This document shows, in pieces, positions 16,753 through 25,099 of a stretch of DNA of 64,000 nucleotides. Source of the stretch: CAJXYS01 sp913063035 (GTDB lineage Bacteria > Pseudomonadota > Alphaproteobacteria > Rhodobacterales > Rhodobacteraceae). Location of the stretch: assembly GCF_050586465.1 (NCBI RefSeq), contig NZ_JBOCEG010000005.1, positions 248,001 through 312,000 on the forward strand. Direction: 5' to 3'. The notes under the pieces were generated by a model. That model was not told the origin of the DNA. It did no database searches and was given only the letters and a program-made list of their open reading frames with translations. Each line of letters starts with the position of its first letter. Positions within the stretch are counted from its first letter, which is position 1. A program made the position numbers and the translations under genes.

Positions 16753-17682
16753 ATGAGCAAGAAAAACCAGAAAAACCGGGGACTTGGCCGCGGGCTGTCC
16801 GCCCTCATGGCAGATGTCAACCTCGAGGCGCAGGATGGCGACACGGCCGAAGAGTCGGGGCAGGGCGCCCTGCCGCGCCCCGACACCTATGTCCCGATCG
16901 AGAAACTTGCCCCGAATCCGGACCAGCCCCGGCGCGATTTCGTGCAGGAAAATCTCGAGGAACTCGCCGCCTCGATCCGGGAAAAGGGCGTCATCCAGCC
17001 GCTGATCGTGCGTCCCGATCCCAGCGTCGACGGAACCTTCCAGATCGTCGCCGGCGAACGGCGCTGGCGCGCGGCGCAGCTTGCGCAGCTGCACGACCTG
17101 CCGGTGCTGATCCGCGATCTCGACGATACCGAGGTTCTCGAGGTCGCGATCATCGAGAACATCCAGCGCGCCGATCTGAACGCCGTCGAAGAGGCGATGG
17201 GGTATCGCCAGTTGATGGATCGCTTCGGTCACACGCAGGAAAACCTCGCCAGGGCGCTCGGCAAGAGCCGCAGCCATATCGCCAATGTCATGCGCCTGCT
17301 GGGCCTGCCCGAGGAAATCCTGGGTTATCTGCGGGACGGAAAGATAAGCGCGGGACATGCCAGGGCACTGATCACCGCGGATGATCCGACCGGCCTTGCG
17401 CGCAAGACGGTGGAAAAGGGCCTCTCGGTGCGCGAGGTGGAGCGGCTCGCGAAAAAACCCAAGGGGACCGGCAAGCCGCGGCAGCGCCAGCAGGGCGGCG
17501 AGAAAGATGCCGATACCCGCGCGCTGGAGGCCGACCTGTCCGCGAATCTGGGACTGAAGGTGGTGGTCGATCACAAGCCCGGCGGCGAGGCGGGGGCGGT
17601 GACGATCCGCTACGGCACGCTGGACGATCTCGACCGGCTTTGCCGGCTTCTCGGGAACGTCAGCCCGGACGACTCCATATAA
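16753..17682 (+). CDS. parB: Chromosome partitioning protein ParB
   Basis: A 309-residue parS-binding CTPase clamp. The start MSKKNQKNRGLGRGLSALM is typical: RGLGRGLSAL is the ParA-interacting N-terminus. The CTP-binding region contains LAPNPDQPRRDF and GERRWRAAQ, and the ENIQRADLN motif follows. The helix-turn-helix (TQENLARALGKSRSHIANVMRLL) contacts parS. The C-terminal dimerisation domain ends YGTLDDLDRLCRLL. Its last 23 bases overlap the convergent DUF454 gene. Two target parS sites lie just upstream. Confidence 0.97.
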   Translation: MSKKNQKNRGLGRGLSALMADVNLEAQDGDTAEESGQGALPRPDTYVPIEKLAPNPDQPRRDFVQENLEELAASIREKGVIQPLIVRPDPSVDGTFQIVAGERRWRAAQLAQLHDLPVLIRDLDDTEVLEVAIIENIQRADLNAVEEAMGYRQLMDRFGHTQENLARALGKSRSHIANVMRLLGLPEEILGYLRDGKISAGHARALITADDPTGLARKTVEKGLSVREVERLAKKPKGTGKPRQRQQGGEKDADTRALEADLSANLGLKVVVDHKPGGEAGAVTIRYGTLDDLDRLCRLLGNVSPDDSI

Positions 17683-18010
17683 AGACGAGCACCCCGCCGA
17701 GCACGACCGCCTGAACCGCCAGTATCGCCGGGCGTACACCCAGCAAAACGGAGATCCCGAACGCGATCAGCACGGAGATCGTGGCGATCCGCTTGGCCGG
17801 GCGGCGGATCGCGCCGAAGCGCCGCCAGTCTTCCAGCGGCGGGCCCAGCCTGGGATGGCGCACAAGCCAGTCATGGAGCCGTTCGGACGACCGCGCGAAG
17901 GCATAGGCGGCAAGCAGCACCAGCGGCACGGTGGGCACCAGCGGCAGGACGGTCCCGACCAGCCCAATTCCCAGACAGATCAGCCCGAACGCCAGCCAGA
18001 GCCAGCGCAT
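17660..18010 (-). CDS. DUF454 (YbaN) family inner-membrane protein
   Basis: A 116-residue protein with two to four hydrophobic segments, starting MRWLWLAFGLICLGIGLVGTVLPLVPTVPLVLLAAYAFARSS, the typical YbaN/DUF454 N-terminus (G-x-x-G-x-x-LP-x-LPTTPF-like). The function of the family is unknown. It is the second gene after hemW on the minus strand, with three bases between them, and its end overlaps parB. Confidence 0.8.
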   Translation of the reverse strand: MRWLWLAFGLICLGIGLVGTVLPLVPTVPLVLLAAYAFARSSERLHDWLVRHPRLGPPLEDWRRFGAIRRPAKRIATISVLIAFGISVLLGVRPAILAVQAVVLGGVLVFIWSRPG

Positions 18011-18013
18011 GCC

Positions 18014-19210
18014 TCAGTCCCCGCCCAGAAGATTGCGCAGCACGGCATTCAGGACAGGACGACCGGCCGGCGTGAGGCGGAGCGATTCCTCCCGGAGCTC
18101 GACCATGTTCAATTCCTGTAAGCTATTGATTTTATTGATATCGACGTAGTCCTGATCCAGCTGACGCAACCGGCGCAGATCCACGCCTTCGGCCATGCGC
18201 AAGGCCATCATCAGGTATTCAGCGGCCTGATCGGATGCGGACAGCGCATTGCGCGGGCGTTCGCCGTTGCCGCCGGTCTCGACCGCCTCGAGCCAGGCGC
18301 CGGGGGCCAGCGGGGTTTCGGTGGCGTAGCGCTGCCCGTACAGCGTCAGGCGGCCATGGGCGCCGGGGCCGATCCCGGCATAGTCGCCGTACCGCCAGTA
18401 GATCAGGTTGTGGCGCGATTCCGCGCCCGGCACGGCATGGTTCGAGACCTCGTAGGCCGGTAGCCCCGCCGCGGCGCAGATCTCTTGCGTCGCCGCGTAC
18501 ATGTCGGCGCCGAGATCGTCGTCGGGCAGCCCGGCAAGCCGCCCCGCATCGTGGAGTCGCCCGAAGGCCGTGCCGGGTTCGATGGTCAGCTGGTAGAGCG
18601 ACAGGTGATCGGCCGCCATCGCCAGCGCCTCGCGCAGTTCGGCCTGCCAGGCCGCAAGGGTCTGGTGTTGGCGGGCGTAGATCAGATCGAAGCTGACCCG
18701 GGCGAAGCTTTGCCGCGCCACGTCGAAGGCGGCGCGGGCCTCGGCGGCGCTGTGCAGCCGCCCCAGACGGCGCAGGTCGTCGTCATTCAGCGCCTGGAGT
18801 CCCATCGACACCCGGTCCACGCCCGCGGCCCTGTAGCCGGCAAACCGTCCGGCTTCCACCGAGGTGGGGTTGGCCTCGAGCGTGACTTCGAAGTCATTGG
18901 CCGTGGCCCATGTCGCCCGCACGCGGTCCAGGATCGCGGCGACGAGGTCGGGATCCATGAGACTGGGGGTGCCGCCGCCGAAAAACACGGATCGCAGCAC
19001 GCGGCCCTGCGTTTCGGCGCCGAGCCGGTCGATCTCGGACAGGTAGGCGCGCTGCCAGCGTGCCTGGTCGATGGTGGCCACGACATGGGAATTGAAGTCG
19101 CAATAGGGGCATTTGGCCTGGCAGAAGGGCCAGTGGAGATAGAGCCCGAACCCCCCGGCCTGCCAGTCCTCAGCCGTCAAAGAAGGCGGCGACGAATTTT
19201 CTGAAGGCAT
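18014..19210 (-). CDS. hemW: Radical SAM heme chaperone HemW-like protein
   Basis: A 398-residue radical SAM protein. The cluster motif C30-x3-C34-x2-C37 sits in LYLHWPFCQAKCPYCDFN, which matches HemW and lacks the extra N-terminal region of true HemN oxidase. FFGGGTPSLM and LEANPTSVE are conserved. HemW delivers heme to target proteins; older annotation as coproporphyrinogen dehydrogenase is unlikely. The start is uncertain: ATG 19210 overlaps rdgB by 41 bases, while an in-frame TTG farther in would lose only ten residues. The C-terminal HemN domain is complete. Confidence 0.92.
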   Translation of the reverse strand: MPSENSSPPSLTAEDWQAGGFGLYLHWPFCQAKCPYCDFNSHVVATIDQARWQRAYLSEIDRLGAETQGRVLRSVFFGGGTPSLMDPDLVAAILDRVRATWATANDFEVTLEANPTSVEAGRFAGYRAAGVDRVSMGLQALNDDDLRRLGRLHSAAEARAAFDVARQSFARVSFDLIYARQHQTLAAWQAELREALAMAADHLSLYQLTIEPGTAFGRLHDAGRLAGLPDDDLGADMYAATQEICAAAGLPAYEVSNHAVPGAESRHNLIYWRYGDYAGIGPGAHGRLTLYGQRYATETPLAPGAWLEAVETGGNGERPRNALSASDQAAEYLMMALRMAEGVDLRRLRQLDQDYVDINKINSLQELNMVELREESLRLTPAGRPVLNAVLRNLLGGD

Positions 19211-19778
19211 CTGCACGATGGCTCATCCCGTGCTTTTTCGCCGGGTCCATTTCGCCGAAGGTTTCGGTCTCTCCCGCGGGCAGGAAGACCGGGTCGAAGC
19301 CGAAGCCCCTGTCGCCGCGCATGGGCCAGACGACACGGCCCTCGACCTTGCCTTCAAATAGGGCGTCTTCGCCGTCGGGCCAAGCCACGCAGAGCGTGCA
19401 GCGAAACCGTGCGGTGCGGGGCTCGGGGGCGCCCTTTTCCTCGAGCCGCTGCCAGACCTTTTCCATCGCCATCGGGAAATCGCGCCCGGCCGGGGTTTCC
19501 GCCCAGTCGGCGGTGTGGACACCGGGCTGACCATCGAGCGCGTCGACCTCGATCCCGCTGTCGTCGGAAAGCGCCGGAAGGCCGCTCTCGCGGGCGGCGT
19601 GGTGGGCCTTGATCCGGGCATTGCCGGCGAAGGTCTCTTCGGTCTCCTCCGGCTCCTCGAGCCCGAGCTCGCCGGCCGATGTCACGGCGATGCCATACGG
19701 CGCCAGAAGCGCGCCGATCTCGCGCAGCTTGCCCGCGTTATGGGTCGCGATGACCAGCGTATCGCCCAGTGCGCGCAT
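19170..19778 (-). CDS. rdgB: Non-canonical purine NTP pyrophosphatase (ITPase)
   Basis: A 202-residue enzyme that hydrolyses dITP, XTP and related purines so they are not built into DNA. The start MRALGDTLVIATHNAGKLREI has the ATHN-x-GK substrate motif at about 10-16. SDDSGIEVDALDGQPGVHTADW and RGFGFDPVFLP are the other signatures. It lies 4 bp after rph and before hemW in one minus-strand unit, the usual rph-rdgB-hemW order of proteobacteria. Confidence 0.96.
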   Translation of the reverse strand: MRALGDTLVIATHNAGKLREIGALLAPYGIAVTSAGELGLEEPEETEETFAGNARIKAHHAARESGLPALSDDSGIEVDALDGQPGVHTADWAETPAGRDFPMAMEKVWQRLEEKGAPEPRTARFRCTLCVAWPDGEDALFEGKVEGRVVWPMRGDRGFGFDPVFLPAGETETFGEMDPAKKHGMSHRADAFRKFVAAFFDG

Positions 19779-19782
19779 CGGA

Positions 19783-20499
19783 TCAGCCCGCCACGGCGGC
19801 CGTCTGGGCCGCGACAAGCTCGTCGACGCCCTTGGCGGCCATGTCGAGCAGCTGATCCAGCGCGTCGCGCGAGAAGGGCGCGCCTTCGGCGGAGCCCTGA
19901 ACCTCGACGAAGCCGCCCCGCCCCGTCATCACGAAATTGGCGTCCGTCGCGGCCTCGCTGTCCTCGGCATAGTCGAGATCCAGCACGGTCTGGCCGCCAT
20001 AGATCCCGCAGCTGATCGCCGCCACGTGGTCGATCAGCGGGTCCGACGTCACCATGCCGGCCTTGAGAAGCTTGTTCACCGCCAGCCGCAGCGCGACCCA
20101 GCCGCCGGTAATGGCCGCGCAGCGCGTGCCGCCATCGGCCTGGATCACGTCGCAGTCCACGGTGATCTGGCGTTCGCCGAGCGCCACGCGGTCGATACCC
20201 GCCCGCAGCGACCGCCCGATCAGGCGCTGGATTTCCACGGTGCGGCCGCCCTGCTTGCCGGCGGCGGCCTCGCGGCGCATGCGGGTGTTCGTCGCGCGGG
20301 GCAGCATGCCGTATTCCGCCGTGACCCAGCCGAGGCCGCTGTTCTTCAGGAAGGGCGGCACGCGATCCTCGATGGTCGCGGTGCACAGCACATGGGTGTC
20401 GCCCATGCGGATCATGACCGCGCCTTCGGCATGTTTCGTGACGCCCGTCTCGATTGAAATCGGGCGCATTTCATCTATCTGTCTACCAGAGGGACGCAT
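19783..20499 (-). CDS. rph: Ribonuclease PH
   Basis: A 238-residue phosphorolytic 3'-5' exoribonuclease that trims tRNA 3' ends. It starts MRPSGRQIDEMRPISIETG. RMGDTHVLCTATIEDRVPPFLK and GWVTAEYGMLPRATNTRMRREA are the standard signatures, and QADGGTRCAAITGGWVAL is the active-site segment. Length is normal. It is divergent from hrcA, with which it shares a 137-bp promoter region; this arrangement is common in alphaproteobacteria. Confidence 0.97.
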   Translation of the reverse strand: MRPSGRQIDEMRPISIETGVTKHAEGAVMIRMGDTHVLCTATIEDRVPPFLKNSGLGWVTAEYGMLPRATNTRMRREAAAGKQGGRTVEIQRLIGRSLRAGIDRVALGERQITVDCDVIQADGGTRCAAITGGWVALRLAVNKLLKAGMVTSDPLIDHVAAISCGIYGGQTVLDLDYAEDSEAATDANFVMTGRGGFVEVQGSAEGAPFSRDALDQLLDMAAKGVDELVAAQTAAVAG

Positions 20500-20636
20500 G
20501 AAAAATCCTTGTATTGCAGGCTGTCGCCACATACCCACAGCGCCCTGCACGAGTAAAGGGCAATGTCCCGATTGATCTTGGCGGCGGGCGCGGTTTAATG
20601 GCCGGCAGCCGTGATGCACCAGGCAGGTTCGAGGCA

Positions 20637-21701
20637 ATGAACGACGGGTCCAGCCTGTTGGCAGAAATGAACGAGCGCAGCCGCGAGGTTTTCCGGCGGC
20701 TGGTCGAGGCGTATCTCGACACCGGCGCGCCCGTCGGCTCGCGCACGCTGGCGCGGTCGATGACCGAAAAGGTCTCGCCGGCGACGATCCGCAACGTGAT
20801 GCAGGATCTCGAGTATCTCGGCCTGCTCGACAGCCCGCATATCTCGGCCGGCCGCGTGCCCACGCATGTCGGGCTGCGCCTGTTCGTCGACGGGCTGCTC
20901 GAGGTGGGCGATATCTCGGCCGAGGAGCGGATGCAGATCGAGAACACGATCGGCAACGACAAGCGCGACATGTCGACCATGCTGGACCGTGCGGGATCGA
21001 TGCTGTCGGGCCTGACCCAGGGTGCGAGCCTGGTGCTGGCGCCCAAGCACGAGGCGCCGATCAAGCACGTGGAATTCGTCGCGCTGGGTCCGGACCGCGC
21101 GCTGGTGGTGCTGGTGACCGCCGACGGTCATGTCGAGAACCGGATCTTCACCCCGCCGATCGGGCAGACCCCGTCCGCGATGCGCGAGGCGGCGAATTTC
21201 CTGAACGCCGTGGCCGAGGGCAAGACGCTGTCGGAACTGCGCGCGGTCATGGAGCGCGACATCGCCGACCGCCGGCGAGAGCTGGACATTCTCGCCCAGC
21301 AGATGGTCGAGAACGGGCTGGCCGTCTGGGAAAACGAGGGCGTGCTGCATGAACGGCTGATCGTGCGCGGCCGGGCGAATCTGCTCGAAGAGATGGAGGC
21401 GGCGGAAGACCTGGCGCGGGTGCGCGAGCTTTTCGACGACCTCGAGCGCAAGCGCGACATCGCCCAGTTCCTCGAACTGACCGAGGAAGGCGACGGCGTG
21501 CGCATTTTCATCGGCGCAGAGAACAAACTTTTTTCGTTATCGGGTTCCTCTCTGGTGGTCTCTCCATATATGAACGCGGACCGGAAGATTGTCGGCGCCG
21601 TGGGCGTGATCGGACCGACCCGGCTGAATTACGGGCGGATCGTTCCCATCGTGGACTACACGGCGCAATTGGTCGGCAGGGCCCTGTCCGACCAGAGCTG
21701 A
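20637..21701 (+). CDS. hrcA: Heat-inducible transcription repressor HrcA
   Basis: A 354-residue repressor that binds CIRCE operators upstream of groESL-type operons and responds to chaperonin availability. The N-terminal winged helix is SREVFRRLVEAYLDTGAPVGSRTLARS plus VSPATIRNVMQDLEYLGLLDSPHISAGRVPT. ATG 20637 gives MNDGSSLLAEMNERSR as in relatives; ATG 20598 would add 13 residues. No CIRCE sequence was found near it, so its targets (probably groESL) lie outside the window. grpE follows after 16 bases. Confidence 0.95.
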   Translation: MNDGSSLLAEMNERSREVFRRLVEAYLDTGAPVGSRTLARSMTEKVSPATIRNVMQDLEYLGLLDSPHISAGRVPTHVGLRLFVDGLLEVGDISAEERMQIENTIGNDKRDMSTMLDRAGSMLSGLTQGASLVLAPKHEAPIKHVEFVALGPDRALVVLVTADGHVENRIFTPPIGQTPSAMREAANFLNAVAEGKTLSELRAVMERDIADRRRELDILAQQMVENGLAVWENEGVLHERLIVRGRANLLEEMEAAEDLARVRELFDDLERKRDIAQFLELTEEGDGVRIFIGAENKLFSLSGSSLVVSPYMNADRKIVGAVGVIGPTRLNYGRIVPIVDYTAQLVGRALSDQS

Positions 21702-21717
21702 GCAAGAGGTGACAGGA

Positions 21718-22317
21718 ATGTCCGAACCGAAACGGGACGAAATGGCAGAAGAGACAGCGGTCGCGGAAGAGACGGCCCCCGCCGAAGGCGAGGGGCTGGA
21801 CGCCCTGGCCGAGGATGGCGAGACGGACGCGCTCCGCGCCGAGCGGGACGAACTGAAGGATCGCCTGCTGCGCGCTATGGCCGATGCCGAGAACGTGCGC
21901 AAGCGTGGCGAGCGCGACCGCCGCGAAGCCGAGATCTACGGCGGCACCAAGCTGGCCCGGGACCTTCTGCCCGTCTACGACAACCTCAACCGTGCGCTCG
22001 CCGCGATGGACGAGGCGGAGCGCGAGACGGCCAAGAGCGTCGTCGAGGGCGTCGAGCTGACCCTGCGCGAACTGGTCAACGCCTTTGCCAAGCACGGGAT
22101 CGAGCCCGTTTCACCGCAGGTCGGCGACCCGTTCGACCCGCAGCTTCACCAGGCCATGTTCGAGGCCCCGGTGCCCAGCGTGAAACAAGGCAACATCGTG
22201 CAGGTGATGGTCGAGGGCTTCACCATTCACGACAGGCTTCTGCGCCCGGCGCAGGTCGGCGTGTCCTCGACCCCGGCGGGTCAGGAAAACGAGGGGTCGG
22301 AGTCCGAGGACGGGTGA
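21718..22317 (+). CDS. grpE: GrpE nucleotide exchange factor for DnaK
   Basis: A 199-residue co-chaperone that releases ADP from DnaK. The N-terminal 45 residues are acidic. A long helix (RAERDELKDRLLRAMADAENVRKRGERDRREAE) dimerises, and the C-terminal beta domain contains GDPFDPQLHQAMFEAP and VQVMVEGFTIHDRLLRPAQVGVS. The start at ATG 21718 has AGAGGTGA upstream; GTG 21709 is a weaker alternative. Coupled to hrcA. The last 37 bases overlap the end of convergent mutS. Confidence 0.96.
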   Translation: MSEPKRDEMAEETAVAEETAPAEGEGLDALAEDGETDALRAERDELKDRLLRAMADAENVRKRGERDRREAEIYGGTKLARDLLPVYDNLNRALAAMDEAERETAKSVVEGVELTLRELVNAFAKHGIEPVSPQVGDPFDPQLHQAMFEAPVPSVKQGNIVQVMVEGFTIHDRLLRPAQVGVSSTPAGQENEGSESEDG

Positions 22318-24971
22318 CCGTCCAATAGGCCCCGCAGCTCGTAGACCAGATCCAGGGCTTCGCGCGGCGTCAGGTCGTCGGGATGGGCCGCCCTGAGGCG
22401 GTTCTCCACCGGCGACGGCGCCGCGGCGCTGTTTCGCGGGGCGGGCGCCGCCGGCGCGGCCGAAAACAGCGGCAGGTCATCGACCAGCGTTTCGGCGCCG
22501 GATCCCTTTTCCCGGTCGCCTTTCTCAAGGGCTTCCAGCACCACGCGGGCGCGGTCCACGACACTTGCCGGCAGCCCGGCGAGCCGTGCCACCTGCACGC
22601 CGTAAGACCGGTCCGCGGCGCCCTTGTGCACCTCGTGCAGGAAGATGACCTCCCCTTCCCATTCCTTGACCGACACCGTGGCGTTTTCCAGCCCGTCGAG
22701 CCGCGCCGAGAGCTTGGTCAGCTCGTGGTAATGCGTCGCGAAGAGCGCGCGGCAGCGGTTCTGCTCGTGCAGGTGTTCGAGCGTCGCCCAGGCGATGGAG
22801 AGCCCGTCATAGGTCGCGGTGCCGCGCCCGATCTCGTCGAGGATCACCAGCGCGCGGTCGTCGGCCTGGTTCAGGATGGCGGCGGTCTCGACCATTTCCA
22901 CCATGAAGGTGGACCGGCCACGCGCCAGGTCGTCAGATGCACCCACGCGCGAAAAAAGTTGTGATATCAAACCTATAGATGCGCTTTGGGCCGGCACCCA
23001 GCCCCCCATCTGCGCAAGGATCGCGATCAGCGCGTTCTGGCGCAGGAAGGTCGACTTACCGGCCATGTTGGGGCCAGTCAGCAGCCAGATATGGGCGCCG
23101 TCCCCGTCATCCGACAGGGCGCAGTCATTGGCGATGAAGGGCGCGCCCTCGGCCTTGAGAGCCCGCTCCACGACCGGGTGGCGCCCGCCCGCGATCTCGA
23201 ACCGGCGCGAGCCGTCGATCTCTGGCCGGCACCAGTCCTCGGCGACGGCAAGCTCCGCCAGCGCGGCGGCGAGGTCGATTTCCGCCAGCGCCCGCGCCGC
23301 GGCGCCGATGCCGGCGGCCGAGTCGACCACGGCGGCGCGCAGGGCCTCGAAGATGCGCTTCTCGATCTCCAGCGCGCGGCTTCCGGCGTTGAGGATCTTC
23401 GTCTCCAGCTCGGACAGCTCGACCGTGGTGAAGCGCACCGCGTTGGCGGTCGTCTGGCGGTGGATGAAGGTCTCCGACAGCGGCGGGCTCATCATCCGCC
23501 CGGCATGGGTGGCCGGCGTCTCGATGAAATAGCCCAGCACGTTGTTGTGCTTGATCTTCAGGGAATTGATCCCGGCCTGGTCGATATATTGCGCCTGCAG
23601 TCCCGCGATCACGCCGCGGCCCTCGTCGCGCAGCGTCCGCGCCTCGTCGAGATCGCCGTCGAAGCCGCCGGCGACGAAACCGCCGTCGCGGGCCATCAGC
23701 GGCGGCTCGGCCACCAGCGCGCTGTCGAGCAGATCGAGGGTGGCGTTATGGCCCGCCGTTTCGGCCAGGGCCTCGGCCAGGATCTCCGGCAGCTCCGCGC
23801 CGTGGAGGATCGCCGGCAGCCCTGCCGCCTGGGTCAGGCCGGCCCGGATCGCGGCCAGGTCCCGCGGCCCCCCGCGCTCGAGCGCCAGCCGCGACAGGGC
23901 ACGGTCCATGTCGGGGATGCGGCGCAGGGCCGTGCGCAGCGCGTCGCGCAGGCTGTCGTTCTCGACCAGGAAGCTTACCCCGTCCTGCCGGGTCTGCACC
24001 GTCCTCAGATCGGCCGAGGGGCTGCTCAGCCGCCGCTCCAGCAGGCGCGCGCCCCCGGCCGTCACGGTGCGGTCGATCACCGCCAGGAGCGAGCCGGCCC
24101 GCCCGCCGTTCAGGCTGGCGGTCAGCTCGAGATTGCGCCGGGTCGCGCCGTCGATCTGCATGGCCTGGTGCTGGGCCTCGCGCACCGGCGGGCGCAGCAG
24201 CGGCAGCTTGCCCTTCTGCGTGATCTCCAGGTACTCGACGATCGCGCCCATCGCCGCCAGTTCCGCCCGGCCGAAACTGCCGAACCCGTCCAGCGCACCG
24301 ACCCCGTAAAGCGCCTGCAGACGCTTTTCCGCGGCCGTGCTGTCGAAACTCGCCCGCGCCATCGGGGTCAGGGCCGCGCCCGTCTCCTCGACCGCCGCGC
24401 GATAGCTGGCCTCGAGCGTCTCGGGCAGCAGCACCTCGCGCGGGGCGAGCCGGGCCAGTTGCGGGCCGAGCCGCACCGCCGCGCAGGGCATCACGCGAAA
24501 CTCCCCGGTAGAGATATCGACCCAGGCCAGCGCGGCGCCGTCGCGCACCTCGGCAAAGGCGGCGAGGAAATTGTGGCTGCGGGCCTCCAGAAGCGCGTCC
24601 TCGGTCAGCGTGCCGGGGGTCACGAGCCGCACCACGTCACGCTTCACCACCGCCTTGGAGCCGCGCTTCTTGGCCTCGGCCGGGTCTTCCATCTGCTCGC
24701 AGACCGCGACGCGGAACCCCTTGCGGATCAGGGTCAGAAGGTAGCTTTCGGCCGAATGGACCGGGACGCCGCACATCGGGATATCCTGGCCCAGATGCTT
24801 GCCGCGCTTGGTCAGCGCGATGTCGAGCGACTCGGCCGCCGCCGCGGCATCCTCGAAGAACATCTCGTAGAAATCACCCATGCGGTAGAAGAGCAGCGCG
24901 TCGGGATACTGCTCCTTCAACTCGAGATACTGCGCCATCATGGGCGTTACGGACGGTTTCTCGACGTTCAC
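22281..24971 (-). CDS. mutS: DNA mismatch repair protein MutS
   Basis: An 896-residue mismatch-recognition ATPase. TPMMAQYLELKEQYPDALLFYRMGDFYEMFFEDA holds the Phe-x-Glu mismatch-reading motif (FYEMF). The ATPase P-loop GPNMAGKS is at about 633-640, followed by SRVGASDDLARGRSTFMVEM and LDEIGRGTATYDGLSIAWA. The GTG start at 24971 (VNVEKPSVTPMM) is inferred because the more distant upstream reading is non-homologous. Divergent from maeB. Confidence 0.95.
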   Translation of the reverse strand: MNVEKPSVTPMMAQYLELKEQYPDALLFYRMGDFYEMFFEDAAAAAESLDIALTKRGKHLGQDIPMCGVPVHSAESYLLTLIRKGFRVAVCEQMEDPAEAKKRGSKAVVKRDVVRLVTPGTLTEDALLEARSHNFLAAFAEVRDGAALAWVDISTGEFRVMPCAAVRLGPQLARLAPREVLLPETLEASYRAAVEETGAALTPMARASFDSTAAEKRLQALYGVGALDGFGSFGRAELAAMGAIVEYLEITQKGKLPLLRPPVREAQHQAMQIDGATRRNLELTASLNGGRAGSLLAVIDRTVTAGGARLLERRLSSPSADLRTVQTRQDGVSFLVENDSLRDALRTALRRIPDMDRALSRLALERGGPRDLAAIRAGLTQAAGLPAILHGAELPEILAEALAETAGHNATLDLLDSALVAEPPLMARDGGFVAGGFDGDLDEARTLRDEGRGVIAGLQAQYIDQAGINSLKIKHNNVLGYFIETPATHAGRMMSPPLSETFIHRQTTANAVRFTTVELSELETKILNAGSRALEIEKRIFEALRAAVVDSAAGIGAAARALAEIDLAAALAELAVAEDWCRPEIDGSRRFEIAGGRHPVVERALKAEGAPFIANDCALSDDGDGAHIWLLTGPNMAGKSTFLRQNALIAILAQMGGWVPAQSASIGLISQLFSRVGASDDLARGRSTFMVEMVETAAILNQADDRALVILDEIGRGTATYDGLSIAWATLEHLHEQNRCRALFATHYHELTKLSARLDGLENATVSVKEWEGEVIFLHEVHKGAADRSYGVQVARLAGLPASVVDRARVVLEALEKGDREKGSGAETLVDDLPLFSAAPAAPAPRNSAAAPSPVENRLRAAHPDDLTPREALDLVYELRGLLDGHPSSDSDPSFS

Positions 24972-25099
24972 GCGGCCCCCCAACCTGTCGGACCGGAATC
25001 TAGCGAAGCGCCCCGGAGGGGGAAAGCCGAAACCGGCAATCAGTTGTGGGCGCGCTGCCGAGCCTGTATCACGCGATCTGGGACGGAGGAGAGGCACGC

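Noticed and set aside
20500..20636. CIRCE operator or heat-shock promoter upstream of hrcA
   Set aside because: No TTAGCACTC-N9-GAGTGCTAA match is present; CTTG at 20508 has no good -10 at the right distance.
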